Positions 1-7,403 of a stretch of DNA of 9,253 bases are shown here, piece by piece. Under the pieces are notes generated by a model that worked only from the letters and a program-made list of their open reading frames with translations, was not told the DNA's origin and made no database searches. The position numbers were made by a program, and so were the translations under genes. How positions within the stretch are numbered: the stretch's first letter is position 1; every line of letters begins with the position of its first letter. This stretch comes from JAIXWP01 sp943372555. GTDB taxonomy: Bacteria > Bacteroidota > Bacteroidia > Flavobacteriales_D > Sanyastnellaceae. Where the stretch lies: the NCBI GenBank assembly GCA_943372555.1, contig CALRZB010000096.1, positions 1 through 9,253 of the forward strand. The letters run 5' to 3'.

Positions 1-60
1 GGAGTGACAATCGAAGAAGTAATTAACTCTATTGTAAAAACAATCGAAGTTCCTCGCTAA
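1..60 (+). CDS. C-terminal end of a probable MoxR-family AAA+ ATPase (partial, 5' end outside window)
   Basis: Frame 1 is open from the first base and ends at a TAA at 58-60. It encodes 19 residues, GVTIEEVINSIVKTIEVPR. A short helix ending in an 'I-x-x-V-P' tail is typical of the last residues of MoxR-type AAA+ ATPases in Bacteroidota. The gene directly downstream is a DUF58 protein, the classic partner of MoxR. MoxR ATPases are thought to act as chaperones that mature VWA-domain proteins. No Walker motif is inside the window, so the call rests on the tail and on gene order. The stop codon abuts the TTG start of the next gene, which implies one transcript. Confidence 0.6.
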   Translation, partial: GVTIEEVINSIVKTIEVPR

Positions 61-1410
61 TTGAACAAGCCTTTTAAAATATCAGCTTTCAAAGCATTTC
101 AACTCAATACAAGATTCTTCATTGGAATTGGTATTGTGTCTATGCTTTATGTGCTTGGATTTGTGGCAAGTTTCTTTACCATTGTTGCCCTAGTAGGCCT
201 TGTCACATTATTCACGATTACAATCATAGAAACAATTGTGCTTTTTTCAGGCATAGTTAAGCTCAGAGCTGAAAGAGAAAAAACGCGCATGTTCTCTTTA
301 GGTGATGAGAATCCTATTCGCATCACCCTGTGGAACGAAGGTGGCATGATGGTCGATTTAGATATTTATGATGAGATTCCATTTCAATTTCAAAAAAGGG
401 ATTTTAAAATAGAACAAGCACTTGTGCCCGGCGAAGAGAAGAAAATTGAATATCACCTTCGCCCTGTAATCCGAGGGGAATATCACTTCGGACATATCAA
501 TGCTATTGCATCCGTATGGCTCAAACTCGCTTCACGTCGCATTCTTCTCGGCGAACCTTCAATGGTTCCTGTAATGCCGAGTGTGATTCAAATGAAGAAA
601 TACGAGTTGATGGCTTTTGCGCGTATTTCCACTTTTGAAGGGATAAAAAAAATCAGACGTCTAGGACATAGTTACGAATTCGAACAAATCAAAAACTACT
701 CGTTAGGCGATGATATTCGAAGCATCAACTGGAAAGCCACAGGCAGAAGAAATACACTGATGGTGAATCAATATGAGGACGAACGTTCGCAACAGGTCTA
801 TATGATTATTGATAAAAGCAGAAGCATGCACATGCCGTTCAACGGACTGTCATTACTAGATTATAGCATCAATACTTCCGTTGTTTTAGCCAATATCGCA
901 TTAAAAAAATACGATCGTGTTGGACTTATTTCATTCAGCAATTTGATTGGAAGTACGCTTCCTGCGGAAAGTCATGAATTGCAGCTGAAGAAAATAATGA
1001 ATGCACTTTTTCATGAAAAGCCACAGCCATTAGAAGCCAATTTCGATTTGCTCTATCGCTCTGTGAAAAACGTGATTAAAAGCAGAAGTTTGGTAATGCT
1101 GTATCTCAATTTCGAGAGCACCTATGCGATGGAAAGGGCATTGCCTATTCTTCAAAAAATAAATCAACTACATCTTCTCGTAGTTATGATTTTTGAAAAT
1201 ACAGAACTTCATCATTACACAAAGAAAGAAGCAAAATTTGTTTCAGATATCTACGCTCAAACCATTGCCGAGAAACTTAGTCATGAAAAGAAACAGATTG
1301 TTTCAAAGTTGAAAAAGCATGGTATTCAGACAATTTTGAGCAAGCCAGAGGACTTGAGCATTAACACGGTAAACAAGTACCTCGAATTAAAGTCAAAGGG
1401 GCTCATTTAA
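61..1410 (+). CDS. DUF58 / VWA-like membrane protein (MoxR partner)
   Basis: A 449-residue protein. A hydrophobic stretch at about residues 19-64 can form two transmembrane helices. A beta-rich region follows (about 75-180), then the DUF58 signature at about 198-255: 'RRLGHSYEFEQIKNYSLGDD' leading into 'RSINWKATGRR' and 'LMVNQYEDERSQQ'. A MIDAS-like DKSRS follows at 251-255 and marks the start of a VWA-type fold, so a metal-binding site is plausible. Length and two-TM architecture fit the long (~440 aa) DUF58 class rather than the ~290 aa class found beside BatA/BatB. Function is not firmly known; family members occur with MoxR ATPases and are linked to envelope or stress processes. The start is TTG at 61: the frame is closed by the preceding TAA, and the next in-frame Met (residue 28) lies inside the first TM segment. 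The gene appears to be last in its operon, since valS downstream has its own promoter-like box. Confidence 0.88.
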   Translation: MNKPFKISAFKAFQLNTRFFIGIGIVSMLYVLGFVASFFTIVALVGLVTLFTITIIETIVLFSGIVKLRAEREKTRMFSLGDENPIRITLWNEGGMMVDLDIYDEIPFQFQKRDFKIEQALVPGEEKKIEYHLRPVIRGEYHFGHINAIASVWLKLASRRILLGEPSMVPVMPSVIQMKKYELMAFARISTFEGIKKIRRLGHSYEFEQIKNYSLGDDIRSINWKATGRRNTLMVNQYEDERSQQVYMIIDKSRSMHMPFNGLSLLDYSINTSVVLANIALKKYDRVGLISFSNLIGSTLPAESHELQLKKIMNALFHEKPQPLEANFDLLYRSVKNVIKSRSLVMLYLNFESTYAMERALPILQKINQLHLLVVMIFENTELHHYTKKEAKFVSDIYAQTIAEKLSHEKKQIVSKLKKHGIQTILSKPEDLSINTVNKYLELKSKGLI

Positions 1411-1495
1411 GCCGCTGTCTCTTCAAGTGAATATGTGTACTCGTGTTCTTGAATTGCCTTCCCGGAACAGGCGAATCTCAACCCCTTAGTATGCT

Positions 1496-1503
1496 TATAT
1501 TTG
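1496..1503 (+). promoter_or_regulatory. Bacteroidota-type -7 promoter box of valS
   Basis: TATATTTG matches the Bacteroidota -7 consensus TAnnTTTG exactly. It ends 22 bp before the valS ATG, giving a predicted leader of about 15-20 nt. No convincing TTG (-33) element lies at the usual 19-21 bp spacing upstream; the nearest TTG triplets, at 1449-1451 and 1454-1456, are too far away. The short leader leaves no room for a T-box or other leader riboswitch. Confidence 0.55.
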
Positions 1504-1525
1504 CACAAATTATTTCAATTAAGCA

Positions 1526-4156
1526 ATGTCGCAAGAGATTTCTGGAAAGTACGAACCAGTTACCATTGAAGAAAAATGGAACAAATACTGGATGGATAAC
1601 AAATTGTTCAAGAGCACACCGGACAGCCGTCCAGCGTACACAATTGTGATTCCTCCTCCAAACGTTACTGGCGTCTTGCACATGGGGCACATGTTGAACA
1701 ATACCATCCAAGATGTATTGATTCGTAGAGCTAGAATGCGCGGTTTCAATGCCCTTTGGGTGCCTGGAACCGACCACGCCTCTATTGCTACTGAAGCTAA
1801 AGTGGTTCAAAAACTTCGCAAAGAGAACATCAAGAAATCTGATCTCAGCCGTGAAGAATTCCTAGGTCACGCTTGGGAATGGACCAACAAACACGGTGGA
1901 ATCATCCTCGAGCAATTGAAAAAACTCGGAGCGAGCTGCGACTGGGATCGCACGCGTTTTACGATGGATGAAAAGTATTACGACAGCGTAATCGATACCT
2001 TCATTGATCTTTATAAAAAAGGAAAAATATACCGCGGCGAACGCATGATCAACTGGGATCCTGCAGCCCTTACCGCCCTTTCTGATGAGGAAGTAATTTA
2101 CAAAGAAATTGACTCAAAGCTTTTCTATGTAAAATATGCGATAGCAGGTTCAGACAACGAATTTGTAACCATAGCAACTACGCGTCCTGAAACCATTCTT
2201 GGTGATACTGCTATTTGCGTAAATCCAAAAGATGAGCGCTATACACATTTGCATGGAAAGAAAGCGATTGTGCCTTTGCTCAACCGCGAAATTCCAATCA
2301 TTGCTGATGACTATGTAGAAATGGAATTCGGTACAGGTTGCTTAAAAGTAACTCCTGCTCATGATATGAATGACTTTATGCTTGGTGAAAAGCACAAGCT
2401 TGAAGTCATCAATATGATGAATCCAAATGGCACAATCAGCGAAGCTGGTCAGCTCTATGTTGGCATGGATCGTTTTGAAGTAAGAACGAAAATTGTTGAA
2501 GACCTTCAAGCTGCGGGCAATCTTGTTAAGACTGAAGTTCACATCAATAAAGTTGGATTCTCTGAGCGCACCGATGTTATCATCGAGCCACGCTTGTCGC
2601 TTCAATGGTTTGTAGATATGAAAGACATTAGCAAGCCTGCGCTTGATAATGTATTGAATGACAACATTCGTTTCTTCCCTCCAAAATTCAAAAACAGCTA
2701 TCGCAATTGGATGGAGAACATCAAAGACTGGTGTATATCTCGTCAATTGTGGTGGGGACATCAAATTCCAGCGTGGTACGGTCCAGAAGGTTCTTTCGAA
2801 GTAGCAAAAACAGAAGCAGAAGCATTAGAGAATTTCAAAAAGAGATTCCCCAATGTTACCGCTGCCGATATCAAACAAGATCCAGACGTACTCGACACAT
2901 GGTTCTCTTCTTGGTTGTGGCCAATCTCTGTATTTGATGGATTTTATAGTGAAGACGAAGTAAGCTATTACTACCCAACTACAGACCTTGTAACAGCTCC
3001 TGAAATTATGTTCTTCTGGGTAGCTAGAATGATTATTGCGGGTTATGAATACCGTGGCGAATTGCCATTCAAAAACGTTTACTACACAGGTATTGTTCGT
3101 GATAAGCAAGGCCGCAAAATGAGTAAATCACTAGGCAATAGCCCTGACCCATTGGATTTGATGAAAATCTATGGTGCAGATGGTGTGCGTGTTGGTATGC
3201 TCTTGAGTTCACCAGCCGGCAATGACTTGCTATTCGATGAAGGACTTTGCGAGCAAGGAAGAAACTTTGCGAATAAAATATGGAACGCATTCCGCCTAGT
3301 AAAGAGTTGGGATGAAAAAATCGATGATACTCTTGAGCAACCTCAATCATCAAAAATTGCTATCCAATGGATGGAAAGTAAATTCAATGAGACTCTTGTT
3401 GAATTAAATGATGATTACGAGAAATTCAGAATCAACGAAGCATTGATGACCACCTACAAATTGGTGTGGGACGATTTCTGTGCTTGGTATCTCGAAATGG
3501 TAAAACCGCCATTTGGCAAGGGAATGGATCGTAAAACACACGAAGCAAGTATTTCAATTTTCGAAAATCTATTGAAAGTTCTTCATCCATTTATGCCATT
3601 TATTTCAGAAGAAATTTGGCATCAAGTGAAGGATAGAAATACAACTGCTGAATCTATCTGCGTAGCATCTTGGCCAGAAGTTGGATCAATTGACAAAGGA
3701 ATTTTAAATTCATTCGATCAATTTACAGAAGCTATTATTGGTGTAAGAAATATTAGAAAAGAAAACAACATTCCAAATAAAGAAAGCATCGCATTGAAGA
3801 TTCTTGCTTCAAGTAATTACGACAAGAGCTTTGACGCGTCTATCATGCATTTAGGAAATATTTCAGAGGTAGAATTTATCACAGAAAAATTGACTGGTTG
3901 CTTTACTTTCTTGGTAAAAGGATCGGAGTTCTTCATTCCATTCACTGCCAACGTTGACGTTGAAGCAGAGAAGAAAAAGATTGAAGAAGAAATCAATTAC
4001 ACCAAAGGATTTTTGCGCAGTGTAGAGGGCAAACTCAACAACGATAAATTCGTCAACAACGCTCCTCCTGCAGTACTAGACGGCGAAAGAAAAAAACAAG
4101 CCGACGCCCTAGAGCGCATCAAACTTCTAGAAGAAAAACTCACCTCGTTGAACTAA
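1526..4156 (+). CDS. valS: Valine--tRNA ligase (ValRS), class Ia
   Basis: Cytoplasmic enzyme that charges tRNA-Val with valine using ATP and edits mischarged threonine. The 876-residue length is normal for bacterial ValRS. Class I signatures are intact: 'PPPNVTGVLHMGH' with the HIGH-type HMGH at residues 52-55, and KMSKS at 531-535. The CP1 editing domain is present, with TTRPET at 218-223 and 'GTGCLKVTPAHD' at 269-280. Other family blocks include 'DWCISRQLWWGHQIPAWYG' near 401 onward and 'LDTWFSSWLWP', which continues the Rossmann core. An anticodon-binding domain follows (about 620-780). The C-terminal arm, from about 813 to 876, is a Lys/Glu-rich antiparallel coiled coil that ValRS uses to clamp tRNA. 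The ATG at 1526 gives the expected N-terminus (KYEPVTIEEKWNKYW) and sits just downstream of a TAnnTTTG box. No catalytic residue appears missing. It is transcribed as its own unit between the DUF58 gene and tpx. Confidence 0.98.
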   Translation: MSQEISGKYEPVTIEEKWNKYWMDNKLFKSTPDSRPAYTIVIPPPNVTGVLHMGHMLNNTIQDVLIRRARMRGFNALWVPGTDHASIATEAKVVQKLRKENIKKSDLSREEFLGHAWEWTNKHGGIILEQLKKLGASCDWDRTRFTMDEKYYDSVIDTFIDLYKKGKIYRGERMINWDPAALTALSDEEVIYKEIDSKLFYVKYAIAGSDNEFVTIATTRPETILGDTAICVNPKDERYTHLHGKKAIVPLLNREIPIIADDYVEMEFGTGCLKVTPAHDMNDFMLGEKHKLEVINMMNPNGTISEAGQLYVGMDRFEVRTKIVEDLQAAGNLVKTEVHINKVGFSERTDVIIEPRLSLQWFVDMKDISKPALDNVLNDNIRFFPPKFKNSYRNWMENIKDWCISRQLWWGHQIPAWYGPEGSFEVAKTEAEALENFKKRFPNVTAADIKQDPDVLDTWFSSWLWPISVFDGFYSEDEVSYYYPTTDLVTAPEIMFFWVARMIIAGYEYRGELPFKNVYYTGIVRDKQGRKMSKSLGNSPDPLDLMKIYGADGVRVGMLLSSPAGNDLLFDEGLCEQGRNFANKIWNAFRLVKSWDEKIDDTLEQPQSSKIAIQWMESKFNETLVELNDDYEKFRINEALMTTYKLVWDDFCAWYLEMVKPPFGKGMDRKTHEASISIFENLLKVLHPFMPFISEEIWHQVKDRNTTAESICVASWPEVGSIDKGILNSFDQFTEAIIGVRNIRKENNIPNKESIALKILASSNYDKSFDASIMHLGNISEVEFITEKLTGCFTFLVKGSEFFIPFTANVDVEAEKKKIEEEINYTKGFLRSVEGKLNNDKFVNNAPPAVLDGERKKQADALERIKLLEEKLTSLN

Positions 4157-4185
4157 CGGATTTATCAAGTGTTTTATAGATATGT

Positions 4186-4212
4186 GATTAATGAGCCTTT
4201 GGCTCATTGATC
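4186..4212 (+). terminator. 12-bp hairpin after valS, possible terminator
   Basis: The arms are GATTAATGAGCC (4186-4197) and GGCTCATTGATC (4201-4212) around a TTT loop. They pair over 12 bp with a single G-U wobble on the plus strand. The hairpin begins 29 nt after the valS stop, as expected for an end-of-transcript structure. It has no following run of T (the next bases are TCTCATCTCTTCC), so it is not a textbook intrinsic terminator. It may instead be a 3'-end stabilising structure or part of the adjacent repeat. Confidence 0.5.
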
Positions 4213-4241
4213 TCATCTCTTCCCCAAGACTCATGGAACAC

Positions 4242-4293
4242 GGTCCCTGAGCGGAATGAACGAAGTGAATGTAGTCGAAGGGCGGTGGAAACC
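4242..4293 (+). repeat. CCCTGAGC...GTCGAAGGG-type intergenic palindromic repeat
   Basis: The segment opens with GGTCCCTGAGCGG and closes with GTAGTCGAAGGG, then GGTGGAAACC. The core arms CCCTGAGC (4245-4252) and GTCGAAGGG (4274-4282) pair as four Watson-Crick pairs, then two tandem G-A/A-G oppositions, then a G-C pair. The interior (4253-4273) is purine-rich with repeated GAA steps. From general knowledge, short repeats with a CTGAGC...GTCGAAG core are common between genes in many Bacteroidota and other genomes; I could not test its copy number here. The segment lies in the 172-bp valS-tpx gap, and GGCTC plus six T (4296-4306) follows it. Function is unknown. Confidence 0.5.
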
Positions 4294-4328
4294 TTGGCTC
4301 TTTTTTGAATAAATAAACCCCTATACAA

Positions 4329-4826
4329 ATGTCAACAATCACATTCAAAGGAAACAATATCGAGACCGCTGGAACCCTTCCAGCAGTAGGATCTCACGCA
4401 CCAAACTTCTCATTGATCAAAACAGATTTAAGCGAAGTGAATCTAGATGCATTGAAAGGAAAGAAAGTAGTATTGAATATTTTCCCATCAGTAGATATAA
4501 GTATTTGCGCAGCATCAGCTCGCAAGTTCAATCAACTTGCATCATCAATGGAAAATACACTGGTGCTTAACGTTTCTAAAGATTTGCCATTTGCCCACAA
4601 AAGATTTTGTGCAGCAGAAGGTTTAGAAAACGTGCACGGAGCGTCACAATTTAAAGACGACAATTTCTCAAAAGCATACGGTGTAGATATGACTACTGGT
4701 CCATTCGCTGGATTGATGAGTCGCGCCGTAGTTGTAGTAGATGAAAATGGAGTTGTAAAATATACAGAGCAAGTTCCAGAAATTGCTCAAGAGCCAAACT
4801 ACGAAGCAGCAATCGCAGCGCTCTAA
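4329..4826 (+). CDS. tpx: Thiol peroxidase (Tpx-family 2-Cys peroxiredoxin) with an altered active-site motif
   Basis: A 165-residue protein, essentially the usual Tpx length and collinear with E. coli Tpx. Tpx reduces hydrogen peroxide and alkyl hydroperoxides with electrons from thioredoxin. Visible family blocks are 'VVLNIFPSVDISICAASARK' (residues 47-66), 'KDLPFAHKRFCAAEGLENV' (84-102), 'FAGLMSRAVVVVDENG' (126-141) and the terminal 'EPNYEAAIAAL'. The peroxidatic Cys is C60 and the resolving Cys is C94, giving the characteristic Tpx spacing of 34. The conserved Pro (P53) and Arg (R132) of the active site are kept. The PxxxT/SxxC motif, however, reads P-SVD-I-SI-C, so residue 57 is Ile (codon ATA) where Thr is near-invariant; Ser58 is next to it. 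ATG 4329 gives the normal N-terminus. No signal peptide is visible, so it is predicted to be cytoplasmic. I did not find a clear TAnnTTTG promoter upstream. The gene is flanked on both sides by palindromic repeats. Confidence 0.95.
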   Translation: MSTITFKGNNIETAGTLPAVGSHAPNFSLIKTDLSEVNLDALKGKKVVLNIFPSVDISICAASARKFNQLASSMENTLVLNVSKDLPFAHKRFCAAEGLENVHGASQFKDDNFSKAYGVDMTTGPFAGLMSRAVVVVDENGVVKYTEQVPEIAQEPNYEAAIAAL

Positions 4827-4838
4827 GCACGAAGATTT

Positions 4839-4878
4839 GAGTACGGAGCACGATGATGTTAATTCGTACTCCGTACTC
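4839..4878. terminator. 15-bp inverted repeat between convergent tpx and receptor genes, probable bidirectional terminator
   Basis: The left arm GAGTACGGAGCACGA (4839-4853) and right arm TCGTACTCCGTACTC (4864-4878) are inverted complements at 14 of 15 positions, around a 10-nt loop. The odd position is C4849 against A4868: a mismatch in plus-strand RNA but a G-U wobble in minus-strand RNA, so the hairpin is slightly better for the receptor transcript. It starts 13 nt after the tpx stop and ends 15 nt from the receptor stop. No strong T-run follows on either side. Each arm is a tandem pair of a 7-mer (CGTACTC twice on the right; GAGTACG then GAGCACG on the left), so it may also be a dispersed repeat. 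Confidence 0.6.
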
Positions 4879-4892
4879 TTAACTCTATTCTA

Positions 4893-7346
4893 TTAAAAGT
4901 TCACTCTTAGCGTCACAACCAAGTTGCGGCCTGGAGCGCTGATGTTCGAGGCAAACTGACGATAGTTCACATCTAAGATATTGTCTAAGCCCACTTGAAG
5001 AGAAGCGTATTTGTTCAACTGAGTTGAAGTGCGCAAGTTCAAGGTATACCACGCTGGCATTCCATATTCTGTTGCATTAGCTTCGTTATCTTCTGCTGCT
5101 AATCGGTAATCTTCAATGCGTTTCCAACCATTGTACATCACAAAGAATTCTCCTCTGAATTTCTTGAATTGCAAATTCATCGAAGTCTTACCATACACCG
5201 GAGGAATATGATCTAGTGGAGTTTCTTCTCCATCTATTGTAATTCTAGCATACGTATAATTGAATGTGGAACTAAAGCTGAACTTATCATTCACCTGAGC
5301 AGTAATCATTCCATTAGCTCCATAAAGGAATCCATCTGCCGCATTAATTGTAGTTACAACATTTGCAGAGTCGCCAGCAAACAGAATTACACTTTCTCCA
5401 TTCAATGTTGCTGAACCTGTTGTCAATGCATTTTTATAAAGGGTATAAAAACCTGTTGCAGATAACGTCACTTTATGATCAATAGTTTTTGATATACCGA
5501 AGTCTACATTATAGGTTAATTCAGGTTTCAACTCCGGATTTGGAATAACCAAATTACCCAACTCAATCAATTCATTGGTATCTGGATCACGAGTAGCACC
5601 TACACTTTCAAACACTTTAGCCAAATCATCCACATTTGGAACACGGAATCCTGTGCTACCTACTAAACTAATTTTCCATGAAGGTCCTGGCTTGTAAACC
5701 AAACCAAGATTTCCATTCACACCTGAATTATTTTGGTTAATTGAATTGAAAGGAAATGGGAAAAATGTTTTGTCATTGAAAGTTGCATCCAATTGTACAT
5801 TGCTAAAGCGAAGTCCATCACTTAAAATGAACTTCGGAGAAATCTCCCACGCATGAGTTGCATAAATAGCAATCGATTGCATGCTGCTTCCACCATCAGG
5901 ATAACGTGTTGGAATCTTCGCCACTTCACCTGTTTCAATATCTTTTGAAGTGGCTGTGCTTTTTACATCATTGTAAGTGAATTCAGCACCGTAGCGCAAT
6001 TCATTCTCTCCCTTCATCTCCTTCACAAAGTCAGCATTAACAGCCATTACTGTCACATTTTCAACTTGTGATTCTAATGAAGTTTTTGCGCGAGTGCGGA
6101 CATTTCTTGATTGCTCTTGAGTTTGAAATGAGCCAATTATTCGGGCATTGTCATACGCCTTTGTTTTGCCAGACAAACGAAGTTCGTAGGCAGCAAACAA
6201 TCTTTCTTGCGGACCATAATACCATTCTGCAAAACGTAATTTACCATTTCTATACTGCGTCAATCGGTCGTAGCGTGGTACATCACTGCTCGTGCTATAT
6301 TGAAAATTCAAAATATGTTCAACAGTAGAGCTTTGTTTGAACGCAAATTTTTGAAACAAGTCATATTGTTTGTAAGCGCTTCCAACCTGAACATTTGGAT
6401 TATCATTTTTCACAATACTATCTACCCCATTGATAATCTCAACATACTCTGTACGTCCCCAATAGCCCTGTGTATAAGGGTTACGAACATTTCCTTGTCG
6501 CAAATCACCAAAGTTTGAATAGGTAAATGAAGTCAATGAAGCGAATTTCTTTCCGCCAATATTGAAATCAATATGACCTGTATTCTCATTGTTTGCAGAA
6601 GAAAAACGAGCGTATGCACCCGCTTTCACATTCAACTTTTCATCGCTTGAATATTCTGGATTTCGAGTGTAAAAATGCATGACACCACCAAGTGCATCGC
6701 TGCCGTATACAACAGATCCAGGACCATTTACTACTTCAATTTTCTCCAACACATTATTATCAATAGTGATAATATCTTGAAGGTGACCACCGCGGTAAAT
6801 TGCATTGTTCATGCGAACACCGTCGATTACCATTAGGACTTTGTTGGCTTCAAAACCGCGCAGGATAGGACTTCCGCCGCCCATCTGACTTTTTTGTACA
6901 AATACATTTCCTGTTTGAGCAAGCACATCACCACTGTTTTGTTGGGATAAAAAACGCATATCGTTTCTGCTCACCACTTGCACTTGCTGCGGAATATCTG
7001 ATGCCTTTTCCTCAAACTTAGAAGCGCTTACAACTATTTCTTTCATGTAATAGGAAGATTCAGACATGAGCAATGTCCAATTCGATGCCTTCAAATCATT
7101 GTACGAAGTTATTTCCGAGAAGTATCCGACAAAATCAAAACTAATAAAACTACCATCATTGAATGAAGTCATATCGGCAGATCCTCTGAAATCTGTTTGA
7201 AAAGACTTTGTTCCACTTTGATCTGTGATAACCACTCCAACTAGTGGTTGCAATGTTGTTTTATCTCTCACAACAACATTTTGAGAAATTACATTTCCAA
7301 AAGAAAATATAGCAACAAGAAGTAAAACAAACTGCAGATTTTTCAT
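4893..7346 (-). CDS. TonB-dependent outer-membrane receptor, hemoglobin/transferrin/lactoferrin-type (probable iron or heme uptake)
   Basis: An 817-residue precursor. I chose the ATG at 7346 because MKNLQFVLLLVAIFSFGNVIS is a clean signal peptide (cleavage near residue 21); the longer frame from 7421 adds 25 residues ahead of it with no export logic. A carboxypeptidase-regulatory-like domain (about 23-100) is followed by a TonB-box-like EIVVSAS (103-109). The plug domain (about 115-230) includes 'GGGSPILRGFEANKVLMVID' and 'GPGSVVYGSDALGGVMHF'. The rest, to the terminal 'VVTLRVNF', is a 22-strand-type barrel ending in the aromatic residue used for BAM insertion. The plug sequence and the FRVPN (567-571) and PNPEL (602-606) blocks resemble the FRAP/NPNL region of heme receptors, but the stretch between them has no histidine, so the substrate is uncertain. 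Import would need the TonB-ExbBD complex, encoded elsewhere. It converges on tpx and diverges from ppk1. Confidence 0.93.
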   Translation of the reverse strand: MKNLQFVLLLVAIFSFGNVISQNVVVRDKTTLQPLVGVVITDQSGTKSFQTDFRGSADMTSFNDGSFISFDFVGYFSEITSYNDLKASNWTLLMSESSYYMKEIVVSASKFEEKASDIPQQVQVVSRNDMRFLSQQNSGDVLAQTGNVFVQKSQMGGGSPILRGFEANKVLMVIDGVRMNNAIYRGGHLQDIITIDNNVLEKIEVVNGPGSVVYGSDALGGVMHFYTRNPEYSSDEKLNVKAGAYARFSSANNENTGHIDFNIGGKKFASLTSFTYSNFGDLRQGNVRNPYTQGYWGRTEYVEIINGVDSIVKNDNPNVQVGSAYKQYDLFQKFAFKQSSTVEHILNFQYSTSSDVPRYDRLTQYRNGKLRFAEWYYGPQERLFAAYELRLSGKTKAYDNARIIGSFQTQEQSRNVRTRAKTSLESQVENVTVMAVNADFVKEMKGENELRYGAEFTYNDVKSTATSKDIETGEVAKIPTRYPDGGSSMQSIAIYATHAWEISPKFILSDGLRFSNVQLDATFNDKTFFPFPFNSINQNNSGVNGNLGLVYKPGPSWKISLVGSTGFRVPNVDDLAKVFESVGATRDPDTNELIELGNLVIPNPELKPELTYNVDFGISKTIDHKVTLSATGFYTLYKNALTTGSATLNGESVILFAGDSANVVTTINAADGFLYGANGMITAQVNDKFSFSSTFNYTYARITIDGEETPLDHIPPVYGKTSMNLQFKKFRGEFFVMYNGWKRIEDYRLAAEDNEANATEYGMPAWYTLNLRTSTQLNKYASLQVGLDNILDVNYRQFASNISAPGRNLVVTLRVNF

Positions 7347-7368
7347 ACTAATAATGTCAGACGGAGCC

Positions 7369-7376
7369 CGAAAGTA
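7369..7376 (-). promoter_or_regulatory. Weak candidate -7 box for the receptor gene
   Basis: Read on the minus strand this is TACTTTCG, one mismatch from TAnnTTTG. It lies 22 bp upstream of the receptor ATG at 7346, the same distance as the valS box. No TTG (-33) element sits at the proper spacing, so this is a guess based on position and similarity. Confidence 0.25.
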
Positions 7377-7403
7377 AACCATAGACCCTTTTCTTACATT
7401 AAG

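Noticed and set aside
1451..1477. Short imperfect stem (ATTGCCT with AGGCGAAT, one bulge) after the DUF58 gene
   Set aside because: It has seven pairs with a bulge, a 9-nt loop and no T-run; too weak to call a terminator.
1411..1525. Possible T-box or other leader riboswitch in front of valS
   Set aside because: The predicted transcript start leaves a leader of only about 15-20 nt, and no T-box sequence or specifier hairpin is visible. T-boxes are also mainly a Gram-positive feature.
61..1525. A full MoxR-BatA/BatB type operon
   Set aside because: Only the ATPase tail and a long-form DUF58 are present. The next gene is valS behind its own promoter-like box, so no Bat genes follow here.
1443..1649. 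Plus-strand 68-codon frame overlapping the valS start
   Set aside because: It overlaps the valS promoter box and coding start in another frame, and its sequence resembles no family I know.
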